From Auanema rhodensis (lineage: Eukaryota > Nematoda > Chromadorea > Rhabditida > Rhabditidae), in the NCBI GenBank assembly GCA_964057225.1, contig OZ059898.1, positions 4,464,001-4,528,000 of the forward strand: a DNA stretch of 64,000 bases, in the 5' to 3' direction. This document shows positions 49,101 to 61,542 of this stretch, piece after piece. Positions within the stretch are counted from its first letter, which is position 1. Each line of letters begins with the position of its first letter. The position numbers and the translations under genes were made by a program. Below the pieces are notes generated by a model. The model was not told the DNA's origin. It did not search any database and worked only from the letters and a program-made list of their open reading frames with translations.

Positions 49101-52100
49101 TAAAACTTCCTTCTTATTTTTGAACATTCATTATATATTTTTTATCTTTCGTCTTAAAATCTCATGAGATTTGATCCAATGAAGAAAACAGTTTATATAA
49201 GAGAATTGATAATGACTGTTTTTTTTTTATAAAACATCAATGATTCGTTAAATTCATTTTAATAAACTAGTTGAGTGTTTACATAGCTGTCAAAAATCAA
49301 CGCGGTATTCTCACACTTATCGTAATTCACATGTTTCACGTAATATTTTATTTTATGCAAGTGCAGGTGAGCAAGCCGGTTGTTATCGCGTTTCGTTTTT
49401 ATTAAAAAGGTACCCCACATGACTTTTGTCATCGTCCAATGACCATTTATTGTCTTTATGCTATATGCAAAATCATTTGCTAATAATAGAAATATAAGAT
49501 TTATGTTTATTAACCTCAAAAAAAAATAAAAAATATAATACATAGTTTAGACAAATTATTTTGGATACTTATATATAATTTTACTTAACTTCACATATGT
49601 AAACTTTTTACATAATGTAATATTTAATGTCGCACGTGGCTTTTAAGCATTGCAGGTTCATTCATTCATTGACTTTTCTTTGTTAGGAAGCACATTTAAC
49701 AATATCTTATCAAAGTTACATTTTCAATGTGATGAGACGCAAAATGCTGGCAGCCCGATAGAACGCAATCAGGCATAGAGAAAACAAACGAAGAATTCTT
49801 GCTCACCCAAACATTTTAGATTACTATCAGTTGTTTACCGACACATACAAAGAAACGTTACCTCATCGGTGATATTATATCAAAAATTTCTCGAGATTTG
49901 ATCAGTTGTCAACTGCTTCTACTTGATCTTTTCTTGATTTGTTAGTTCAAAAATGATTCAGTTTCGAAATAATCAATGAATATAATCATTGATGTTATCT
50001 ATAATTTGTCTATTTCATAACAGAATCTTTTCAACTATTGTTCAGAAACGCAATGTCTCGTGGGGATGATCTATTTCCAATTTTTGTCTTTAATAACAAA
50101 ACGTATATGCTGATAAGAAGGGGGGGGGGATTCAAGAAAATTTTCTTTTCAATCGACTCAACGTCTATTATCATAAGTGACCGATGGACTACAGTTTCAA
50201 TTCGAACTCTTATCAGTAGGCCATCAGATATTTTATAGAAAAATCTTGTACTGTTTGCAAAACATAAAAAGAACTGTAGAGAAAATTTGCAAATTATTTG
50301 ATCGCTCCTAAGCGCTCCTTCGGTGGCTCATGATAATTTTAATTATTATAGTGAATTTAATTAAATAAATCTGATATACATGTTGAATTTAGCTTTAACG
50401 TCTTTTTCATTTCGTTTATCTTAGCTTATTTATCAACGTTTCCATTGTACTTTTCTTTTTTTCCCAGCAAAATGAATGAATGTGCGTATGTATGTCAGTT
50501 TTGCACTTGATCTGACTGCTAGTTGTGATTGCTGCACAGCTGTAAACTTGCAAGATCACTATAACGTTTCTTTTTGATTATTTTAATTTGAAAGTTTTCA
50601 TTAAATCCTGAATCCATCTTATCTTAATGAACTAATATTACTTGCTCATAATACATCATCGTCATCGGATTATTTTTCCAGTTTTATTGACAATCAATAA
50701 TAACATGACTCGTATTGTAGTTATATTCAAGTAGTTGCAGCAGCCTTTTTTCTGTCTTTCGGAATAGCAAGTACCCGCTTTGTTATGCCGTTGTTTTCCT
50801 GTTGCTACTTTTTGTTGCTGTGAACGAATGAAGAAAGCTATAACCATAAAGGGAAAGTGAATGTGTAGAACACGAGGCACGATTAGAAGGAAACTAAGCA
50901 GGTAGAGAAAGAGACAGCGACAGAGCAACAGATAGAGAAAAAGAGGTTGTGAGATAAAAATGGAGATCACAACAAAGCTGAACAGACATTTAGAGTATGA
51001 ATGCTGTTTGGTTAAATCATTTTATGCTTTCAACTCATGTTATCCTTCTTTATCTCTACTATCCTCACTTTATTCTATTCAATATGAACATATGTGCATT
51101 CATTTTTTTCAATCTATGCTGTCAATTCTTTCCATATACGTACGTAGCCTATGAGATAGACTTTTGAAGAAGCAATATACGTCATAGCTAGTTGCAAATG
51201 GCGAAAGTAGCCACACTTGAGTCTCTTTTTTGCATTCAGTTACACTGACGCTGTGTTTTGGATTCAGTAGCTTTATAGACCGTGTTTTGTCCTAATGTCC
51301 TAGCATATGAATTGCTTCTTGATTTTCTCGAAAATATGTGAATCTTTCATATTATTTGTTAACAAGAAAGCTTGAGTTTGTTTTCTAATCACTATCTGTA
51401 TAAGTCACTTTTATATATGTAATTTGTTATTCGATACGAGTGATTTGATATTTTTAAAATTTGAATTTTATTCTAAAATAGAAAGAATTTTAAATTGATA
51501 TATACATATGTATATGCATACATATTCATACATGTAGTTCAATATTTTTTACTCAAATATCATAGTACATCATTGTTGCTATTCTCTGAATTTGATTCTC
51601 TGAATAGAGGAAATAGCTTTCTTTTTTTTTCGAACATTTTGCTTTTCTCATGACGAGAATAATAAATCCATCAGCGTTAGTGTGTCATTAGGTTGGTATC
51701 AGTTTATGTGCTTGACTTTTCATTTATTCATACATCTTCTATTTTCTAGGGGAAATATGAAAAATAATTCATTTTCACTTTACATGAAAGTTCTAGATAT
51801 CGTTATAATATGGCATTTGATGATAACATACATATCTATGAATATCGTGATGTTCAGAAATTACACAGTGTTAAAGAAACATTGCTTGTTTTGTTCATCT
51901 TTTTTTTTCTTTATTGGGGTTTTAAGATGTTCGAAAAATGTATTTTTCCGCATATTTTTCTCTCATATTTGTTCTAAAACATAGTTTAGTAAAAGTTCAA
52001 GAGCGCCATTCCCTATTTTTCTTTGAACTTTAATCTGCGACCTATGTATTTATATGCATACACAGACATAGATATATATACATATATCTGAAAAATGGTG

Positions 52101-52683
52101 AACATTTCCATGTTTTTTTTAACTTAACTTGTTTTTCTTCATGATAGCTCTTTAAATTAGAAATAAGTTCTTCAATCTTTAACATATAAAACATATAAGA
52201 TTTTAAGTTTTAGCTATCAACTTACTACAGTTTTTGAAGAAAAAAAATGTAATAAGTACGATATACGTATATCAATATACTATCGTTTTGCAAATAATAT
52301 TATTCTCATTTTAACTTGTTAAATTTTTGCAAAATGTTCATTTTCTCATTAGATAACATCGCATCATTTAATATTTATCTTATTCGTTTTAGGAGTTGTT
52401 GTTCATTTTCGTTTTTTTTTAATTTTGTCTCAAAACATCCGAGATATTTCTTATAACTCTTACTTCATCAGATCTTGTTGTCAACTTTTATTCTAATTAT
52501 AATTCAGCTAAAAGACGTTGGTGAAAATGAGGAGGTCCTTGAAGGTCATAAAACATTAAACAGATATTCTGTACTTCTACGCTTTTGGTAATATTGTCAA
52601 CATCCTGCTTACTCGCTAGAAATGGTTTCACTCTTTTCATCCTCTCTCGTTAGCATCATTCCTCTTTACCTAAAAGTATTAGT

Positions 52684-52720
<37 letters not shown>

Positions 52721-53261
52721 TTTTTTCCATGAATGTGTTCAATAGATATGAATATATGGACATGTATATGTGTGAATATGAAGCACAACGATTTCTTTCT
52801 TGCTTGAATATAAGCATAAACGTATATATTTTTTTAAAGAAACACATACATTTATATTTATATTTTTGACAAGCAAATGATATATCTTAGATCTCAAACA
52901 TCGTTACCTTTTATAGTATTTCATTTTTCAGTTTACATAACATTTTCAATAATTATTTCATAATATATAGATATTATGTGTGCCTTTTGTCTAGTTTGAA
53001 CTTATCTCTAACTAAACTAAACCACAATATCTTTAAAACATAAATATATACATTTTCATATTTTTATTGCAATGCTGTAATCTGTTTCAATCTTTGCACA
53101 TCATTTTATCCTCCTGTCTAACTTTGTGTAATGAAAAAACGCATCAGCATTAGGCACATGATTCTGTTTTATCACAAGATCTTCATATTCTGTTTATATG
53201 TTCTTCGTTTAGAATTTTCAGTTATAATATTAATCTAATTTTTATTTTTTTTATGTTTTAG
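43831..53261. other. Gene-poor AT-rich stretch
   Basis: Over 9 kb without a gene that I can support. It is rich in T/A homopolymers, with TA repeats near 46111-46141 and 52687-52715, an eleven-base G run starting near 50119, and a pair of similar short words (CGCTCC) near 50305-50320. It may be intergenic DNA, or a long 5' leader or intron of the gene at 53262, which starts right after an acceptor-like TTTTTATGTTTTAG. Confidence 0.5.
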
Positions 53262-54415
53262 ATGTCATCGGGAAACATCTCAATATTTTGTCCTTACTGT
53301 CGATGCCCCGAACTTTCTTCTCCTGAAGAGCTATGTCTTCACATAGATCGTGATCATAAAATGTCCGTAATTGTGAACAAAAAACAATTTGATCAATTGG
53401 AAGACTTTCAAGTAATCATTCATTCATAATATTTATATTACCTGTAATTGATTAGAAATGGCTAAGTTCTGTTGAAGTAGCACGAACTGATGGAGGCTTT
53501 CTTGGATCTGATATCGGACCTACTAGTGATGATTCGGTATATTCTTATTTCTCTTAATGTTATTGTTATTAATATATACTTTAGGAATATTATTTACTAT
53601 GTCGACGACGAGATTCACCATTATTAAAACGTCGTCGCCTGATCTCACCTTTGAGGGGGCGACGTCAGTATGATCGGATTAATGTTGTATCATGTACAGC
53701 GTTTGTTCATGTTGAGCTTTCTACTGAAGGGTAAGACTTTATGAAATAATCGAACTATATTTTACGAATTTTAAGTTGTATAAACGTTCTATATTGTTTG
53801 GATCATTGCTATAATTGTGAATCAGTAAACAAAATTAATGCCCAAAAAAACTTTCAAAAAAGGTAATATCCTATCATTTTTTCAATATTTTACTTTATAA
53901 TCGAATTATAGAATTAAATCGAAACGTAGTTTTGAATGCTTGTCACATGAGAAATCCGACACTCAGGTTTTCATTGTTTCATATCAAAATACTATTAATT
54001 TATCCAACAGACTGTTCCATGCTGCTCCTTGACATCGGTAGATGATGATATGATTGATGTCAGTCAAGAGCTTGAGAATACTTCATCTAACGCTGTAGAG
54101 CCAACAAAGTGTTTTGAAAAAAATGTAGGTCTTCATGTTTTAAGATATTTGAAAAAATAATTAACTGTTTTGTTAAATACAAACTTTTTTTAGGAAGATG
54201 ATATTTGTTATGACATATCACTCATGAACAAGATGATAACACAAAGACTTGACCATACTGCTAATAGGTTACGTGCACTAACGCAGGTTTGTAATGACTT
54301 TTAAACCTTTAAAAGTAATAAATGAATCATATTTTCTGTTTTTAAGCTATTGGCCGATCTCGCCGTTGATATTCGAGCTTGTGATACACCAACTAAAGCC
54401 ACAGTGTTCATCTGA
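53262..54415 (+). CDS. Zinc-finger protein of a FAR1/MULE-derived-looking animal family
   Basis: About eight exons, around 260 aa, ATG directly after TTTTAG. Residues 10-32 form a Cys/His finger (CPYCRCPELSSPEELCLHID then RDH). Next come FDQLEDFQKWLSSVEVARTD, EYYLLCRRRDSP and, in a later exon, SCTAFVHVELSTEG joined to CINVLYCLDHCYNC. This order (finger, F.EFQ.W helix, Y..C.R, C.A.........G.i.V.Y..xH) recalls a widespread invertebrate family related to the WRKY-GCM/FAR1 zinc cluster of Mutator-like transposases. The second metal site looks altered (HCYNC where H.H is usual). The C-terminus has helical, charged segments (MNKMITQRLDHTANRLRAL). No transposase catalytic domain is present, so it would be a domesticated or solo DNA-binding protein. 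The family call is inference from pattern. Confidence 0.6.
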
Positions 54416-57307
54416 AATTATGAAAGGCATATTTGAGACATGTAGTTTGAACTTGGATCTCAATCCTCACTAATGATTTTGAACATATATAAATGGAAGT
54501 TTGTATATGCATGTTTCTTTGAGTTTAATTTGAACGTAATCTTTAACACAACATTCCTCTCGTTTTATATTAAACGGCTATTGTTTGATAAATACATATG
54601 TATGTATGTATTCATATATGTACGAAACTTGTCATATTATATATATATTATAATAATATAGAAAATAATGTTTATTTCAAAAAATTAAGTTGATTATTGT
54701 GATGTTGAATAATAAATTCATTTGATTATAAATTAATGAATACACACGAACTGTGTGAAATGCATTTTTTCAATATATTATACTCCAGAATTTCGTGATA
54801 TTTTAAACTTTATAGTCAATATTTACAAAATTTTTTAATTCTTGCTAATTTTTTCAACTTTTTCAAAACATAAGCAATAGATAAGAATATATTATATATT
54901 ACATGTTACTGGAATGCGGACCAATTCAGTATCTTACTTCTTTGTCTTTAATTAGAAATAATGTTATCGTTCGTCATTCAAAGCTATAAATTATATATGA
55001 GACATTGTCCAATTAAATACAAATTGCTTATATAATTGACTAATGGCTCAAGCATGGTTATCTGATGAATAACCGTTCTAAAACACTTTTTCAATATACA
55101 ATATTTCTCCATCTATTCACATAGTTAGCATGGAATTAGTAGAATAAGCTGGTATTTAGTTGTCATCACATATGCGGATCTGAAAATCTTATTTCTGGTT
55201 ATCGTAAGTCTTTTCAATGAACAAGGTCATTTATTTATTGTTGCGTTGCTTGTGCTACTAAAACGGAGAGACGCAGAGGTCTGAAGACGTAAAGCAGTTG
55301 ATTTTTTTCGTAGAAAATATTGTAAAGCTAGTTGAAGATGTCCGAATATACACTGTTTCCTAAAAATTATTATGAAAAAAATAAATGTAGTCAATATGCT
55401 AAATGACCTTGATGGTCAATTGGAGAGGGGGTGTACGCAAGGGATGGCTGCTGCTAGGACTAGGAAGGGTGGAAGAGACCACTACTACCCCACGACGAGC
55501 GCTCTGTTTCTCTCTCGTCTCACGACTTCCTCGCTCTCCATTCTTCATTCAGTTTCTCTGCTCTCTAGCCTTTTGCCTCTATTTATTCTTTCCCTTTCCA
55601 TCCACTGGTTCTCCTAAAACAGCTACATCCCTTATTCATTTTCAACTATCATTACAATCTTTAGCTTAATTTTGTTCTAAGAAAATTATAACAATGTTTA
55701 TTTATATAATTGAAATATACTTACATTAATATTGAATGTACGTATCTTTTTAAGCTCTAATTATTTTTGTGTCATGAATTTTAATCATTGTTTGAATTTA
55801 TCAAGCGGAAAGTTCGTCAAATCAAGACATCAGACTGTGATCTATAAACTCTAGCTTATCGAATGTCGTTCAGAATGTCTTGTTTTTGTCTGAGGCAGTG
55901 GATGTTGTTTGAGTGTTTTTGCGTTCATTTTTTCCTCACTTATTAGAACTATTTAATATAAAATGAATTTTATTTTGTTTAGTGACCCATGGATAAAAAA
56001 GGGATTTGAAAAAGTATGTTATTCGCTTTATCTGGTTTTTTCTATCCAAATTTTAAACTTTTTGATGGTATAGCGTCTGTACAACAGATTATTAATATCA
56101 TGTTTCATTTAATAATCATATCATCAATGGTCAATGGTTAAAAAATAATTTCAGAATCTAAGACGTAAAAGAAGAGGAAATGGAAGATAATGGTCCGGTT
56201 CGTGTGGGTTTCGGGTGAAAATAGTAGACAGAGTGGTGAGAGTATGACACAAGGAGAGACACGCAGAGTGTTTGGCACCGACCGCCGCATTCTCATATCG
56301 CCCGCTGTTCTCTATTGGCGCCTGCTGCTTCGCTCCAATTTTTTTACGTTTAACATCGTCCTGTTATTGTGCTTGTTCAGTATATGGAATTAAATATTTA
56401 AATAACTCCTTATATCATTTAATTTTTTTCCGCGTTTTGAAGCCATGTTTAGAATTCTTGCGCTTACTGACCCCAACGCGTCTTTTTGCTATTGATTTCT
56501 TCGCTAATCAATCTTCACTACAGTCAATCCAGTTCATCTGATTTTGATTGGTTAACTCATTTATTTAACAATATATATATATATTAATATATTTTAATTT
56601 GTTATATTATCTTGTGGATAATTTAATTTAACATGATATATTCATTTTTTGTAAAACTTTTGATATCAGTACAATTTTTCAGTTGTTGTCTTTATTATTT
56701 TGCTTTCAAACTCAATAGTAACTCATGATATAGAAGTTTTTTACTGCCTGTTTATATTAACTGAAAAGTTTAGTAATGCTCCATATATTATTACTTAGAT
56801 AATAACGATATCTAGAAACCTGTATTTTCTTTGAAATATTTGTCTTCACATGTTGATCTGCGCAAACCGCTCAAAAAGTATTGATGTTATGAAGTGCTTA
56901 TAGTGCATTTTTATTCCTTCTTAAATTTCATAATGACTTCTTCATTTCTAGACTTGAGAATTTTTGATCCATGTTATTTCATTTTTTATTTGATAATCAA
57001 ATATTTCCGTTAGTCATAGTTCACGCATTGTGTATTATTCATAATTTCACTGCACGTATGGTTTAGTAATTAATTGTATTTTTCATGTTCTGCCTGTTTT
57101 TTCTTGTGTTTTTTAATCTTGTAATTATTAATTGTTCAACATCTGGAAACATGGTGACATATATTCTATATATTAGTTCTTTTTCAAAATGTATTGCAAA
57201 ATACTATCTCTCTATGATTGACTTTATAACTGCGGATGAAATACTTTAATTGTTTTCAGGTTTATTCGGTTAACCTCAAACTGGTTATGAGCAGCTAATC
57301 GCTTGTA
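54416..57307. other. Intergenic region with two GC-richer promoter-like patches
   Basis: AT-rich except for about 55420-55590 (GGAGAGGGGGTGTACGCAAG, then CTACCCCACGACGAGCGCTC and CT-rich DNA) and 56185-56345 (TGGTCCGGTTCGTGTGGGTT, then CCGACCGCCGCATTCTC). These may be promoters or 5' UTR exons of the basic protein gene starting at 57308. No coding evidence beyond short open frames. Confidence 0.4.
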
Positions 57308-60300
57308 ATGCAAGCTGCTTCTTCATTGCGTTCCCAAGATTCAACTAAGGTATATTTTATTCTGTCATAATATGAAGATATATAAGTTGTTACATGTTGA
57401 ATTATTCATAAAAGTGTTCATTTTCATTTTTAGTATTGTATTTTCAGAAAATGTCATCGGTTGCCGTTAAATCTTCTTCATCTCAACCATCTACCAGCCA
57501 GAAGGTTTTTGATGACTCATGTTTTAAAGCACCTCTGCCACCATCTAAGTATTATCATTAATTTTTTAATCAAGCGGAAGTATGTATTATTTCAGATACC
57601 GTCGACATGTACAGCAACAGCGGATGCGTGGCAGAGGTAGCCATACTTCAAGTTGTCGTCTTAGTTCGCGACATCAGGAACTTTTGGCTAGGTTGAGTGC
57701 TAGACAGAGAGGACTTCCATCTACTCGTGGTCAAAAAAGGGGTGGAGGCACAGGAAGAGGTTCAAGAAGGTATTACATTAATTTTATTATTTTCATCACT
57801 TTTTTTTTTCAGAATCGTTCCACAAAAGCCTCCTCCACCGCAGCCTAAATTTTTCTTACACGATATGTTTTGTCCTCATACTAACAAATTCTTAGGTAAT
57901 ATATTATGACTTTTCTTTAAAATGCTTTATATTTCTAGGAAAATTACCATTACCTTCTTTTGCTACTCAGCAACCTGAAGGTTTTCCACGCCCTGCCACT
58001 TCTTTGACTGACCCAAAGCGCAGGAAAAAGAAGAAGAAGAAGAATGAAAGTGACACTGAAGCTGCTACAGAATCTAAGACTGTATTAATTTCTTCTGAAT
58101 CTAAAAAAGTACTGGACAATGTGGATATTATTGGCAAAAGTTCAAAGAAAATTGACGATAAAAAGAGAAAAAGCATTGATAAGATTAAAAAAGCCGAAAA
58201 GTTAGAGGATAGCAATAACTCCGAATCAACAAAAATGGATAACGACTCTAATGGCCTCACAAATCCCAAGAAAAAGTGTGAAGACAATGATGTGTCTATC
58301 AATTCATCAGTGGAAACCGTTGACCATGTGAAGAATGTAACGACCGATGAAGAAAGAAAAATCGCCGTATTTTTTTTGTTGTGTATTCTTTCTTACTATA
58401 TTTTTTCAGAACAATACTGTTAAACAGGAAATAGACGAAGAAGATACAGATACTACTATTCCCAATACGAATGTAAACAGGTAGTTTGCTTAATTTGTAA
58501 CAAAGTATTTTTTTCAGGGTATATGTAGCAAGGAGAAAGATAACAAAGAACATATTTCTACTCTTATTAAAAATGAGGATACAGTGGACCAAAAGAATAT
58601 CAAAATACCTTTAGCATTGACAAGAGTTTGTTTCCGATTTTATGATACAATAATTGAAAATATATATTAGATTGAGGGAAAAGAAGGAGTACCGTTTGTT
58701 GAAGAACTAGTTATTGATGAATATTCTTTATTGTTATTTACCTGTGCCGAGGACGGAAAAGTATCTATATATTCGATTATACTTATACATTTAAATCGTA
58801 ATGTTTCAGAAATTTGCAATAGAAGCACAAAAGATACGAAATATCACAGAAATTAAAAAAAAGCGAAGCACTAGAATTAGAAGAAAAAAATTAATACGAG
58901 TAAGAAGAAGAATTCGTAAAAAGAGGGTAAGTGTGTTCTTTTAATTGATTTCAATATATGCTTCTTTGACCAACATCCCTTTTGAAACTGTTCATATAAT
59001 CCTCTTCAATTGAATTTTCTTTAGCTTGTCTGCGAATAAACACGTAGCAACAGTTTGTCTATATTTGCATCTCCTACTCAAACATTATCACTTTTCTGAC
59101 TCTCCCTAATTTCCATTTCTTTTCTCACGCATCCCACTATCTTCTTCTAGAAAGTCTTTTTAATGTTTGTCCTCGGTGCTTTTTTATCTAGCGTCATCAT
59201 ATGCGGGCTATCCATATGCCAAGCTTCTTTTTTCCTTTACTTTCTCTCTTGACACATGGTTCAGTTTACATTTGTTGTTGTCCTTTCAAACTGTTCAAAA
59301 ATCGGATAGAAATTTTCAATTGGCATCGTCGTTATTTACACTTTTATTAATCTGTCTTGTTGCTACCTTTAAACTATAATATTTTTTAATATTTAAAATA
59401 TTAACCTGATTTTTTCCTTATTTATGAATTATTTATAGCTTTTTCAAATTCAGATATTTCTATTTACTTTAACATAATACTTATTCAGTATATTCTGACC
59501 AACCCAAAAATCGTGAATTATTATCAAGTGTAAGACATTTGATAATAATTCACTATTTTTATATATAATTGGGTTGGTCAAACCTTTTTTGAGTTATTTT
59601 TTTTGCCATGTTCCTGTAGCGTACATGAATTGTATTGTTTCTTTTCATCGATCCCTTTTCAGACACATGTTCTCTCTTTTTCTTCCTCTTCAGGTTTTTG
59701 CGCTCTCGTGACTCCACGAAGCCACTCATCACTTTCCTCCCGTTGCACCAGCTGTCCTTAATCGCGGTTTTTTTGCATCTGTCTCTTGTGGGCGTGATGA
59801 TTTCATCGTTCTTCTGACAGACCGGTGGTTTCTTTACAACTAGGGTATGAGGAAGGGTATTCCACTGATTTGACGTTCTCGTTCTCTCACAAGTATCTAA
59901 TTGCTGGTGCAGTTGATCATTGGTATATATATATATACATCTCCAAATTTGTTTTTCTTTGTATATTGCCATGATATTATTGGTTACTATTCCAATTTTC
60001 TTGTCGCCTGCGTATCAGATAGCATCAATCATGCATGGAACCATTTGCGCGCTATAAATTAGAAGTGAAACCTAAAAGCAAATCACATTGTAAACATTAG
60101 TTCTCTGATGAGCGGTGGATATTGCGTACTGGGTGTTTAAAACATTAAACTTAAACTAGTTTAAACTTTTAATGGCGGTTGATTTTTATATATTTTCAGA
60201 AATTGATAGAGAAAGCTCAAAGAGGTCATAGAAAGCGCATTCGCGCTGCTCGAAGAGAAAAACTTCGTAAACAACGAAAAGAACGACACGCAATATTAAG

Positions 60301-61542
60301 AAAAGCTATTCTTGACGCCAAGGCTGCTGGTAAAGTTAGTAAGGTACTTAAATCACAGTGGCGCGAGGACAAGGAACGGACCTTGCAGAGGAAGGTTAGT
60401 TCGTTTGAATTTTCACTTTTCGCTCCGCTTTATTTATGAAAGTGTCAAGGACATCATGCGCGTTGTGATTTTTTCGCCATCTCATCGTCATCTCCGTATC
60501 TTTCCGTGTTTTGTCTGTACATTTCTCATTCGCTTTTTTGTATCCACATGTGTATAATCGGTTTTGATTGGAATTGTCCAGCTTGGCCACGTACACTCCA
60601 CACATGCACATAGCGAATGGGATGCATACAAACAAAAAATGAATAAGCGTCACTTTCTATCTATATTTGATTTTGATAGTATATATCTCTTATGGATTTT
60701 GTTTTGAATTATAATATTTGGAACTTTTCACTTTAATCATGACGTAATTCTTTCATAAACTTATTTTAGGCTGATATTAAGAAACGGAAGGAAGAGCACG
60801 AAGCCCGAAAAGAAGGACGTCGGCAACAACGTGAAAAGCTAAAGCGGGGCAAAAAGAGAAAAGGCAATAAAAAGCCTAAAGAACCAAAAAAGAAGGAAAC
60901 TGTGAGTTTTGTTAAAGTATTATTTCTCTTTTTTTACTTATTCTAAAGGTAGGTGATGTTTTTTTGTTGATTTTTTCTTTCTTTCTTTCTTTCTTTCTTC
61001 TGAGAGTCTAATACATTTTCTTTACGGCTTTTTTTTGATTCTTTGAACATTTTGTTTGCTCTATTTCATGCAGACAAACAGTTTTTTACTGTTTCTTTAC
61101 AAAAGTTCAAGATTTGCGTCTCACTTGACCTTTTCTCTCAGTCTAATCGGTGGAGTTTTATATATTTGCAACTTTTCCCCGAATATTTCCGTCAGTTGAT
61201 GAAAACTACCTCTTTTTTGACAATGTGTATGCAACATACATATAATGCATTGGTGCGATCGATAATTTGCTTCAATGATAGTTTATGAAGCAATGCCAGT
61301 GTTTGGTTTTAAAAAAATCTCCATCAATATAACTTCATCATCTTTTTGCTATTCGTTTCTCTCATATTTTGCTTTTTTTCCCATCTTGTTGGGTACATTG
61401 CGTCCTGTGTCTCCTTTTCTTTTCATCGTTTTTCTCCTTTCTTAAACTCTCTTCGCTTTAATTCTTTTTATCCTCCCTTTCCCTGTTTCCTCTTTCAACT
61501 TGCCAGGCCGTTGTAGTCGACGCCTATCGTCATCGCGAGTAA
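57308..61542 (+). CDS. Highly basic, probably nuclear protein of unknown function
   Basis: About ten exons followed by frame. First coding exon MQAASSLRSQDSTK, then MSSVAVKSSSSQPSTSQK, and an Arg/Gly-rich part (RRHVQQQRMRGRGSHTSS and RGQKRGGGTGRGSRR). A short conserved-looking segment KFFLHDMFCPHTNKFLGKLP follows, then a long Lys/Glu/Ser-rich disordered region with nuclear-localisation-like RRKKKKKK. A possible small folded part is EGVPFVEELVIDEYSLLLF. After an intron of about 1.27 kb (58928-60199) come very basic helices (KRIRAARREKLRKQRKERHA and others), likely coiled coil. I place the end at a 36-base exon (61507-61542) reading AVVVDAYRHRE and TAA, in the right phase after KKET. Nuclear or nucleolar RNA/DNA binding is plausible; no family recognised. 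Confidence 0.65.
59496..59580. mobile_element. 85-bp foldback with mariner-like termini
   Basis: Perfect 12-bp terminal inverted repeats (TGACCAACCCAA and TTGGGTTGGTCA) enclose a second long inner pair (GTGAATTATTATCAAGTG and CATTTGATAATAATTCAC, one mismatch). The whole block forms a hairpin with a loop of about six to nine bases. The outer word resembles the TTRGGTTGGTC start of mariner-type inverted repeats. It lies in the long intron of the basic protein gene. No transposase; a tiny MITE or a structured RNA hairpin. Confidence 0.6.
60973..61000. repeat. (TTTC)n microsatellite
   Basis: About seven TTTC units in an intron of the basic protein gene. Confidence 0.9.
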
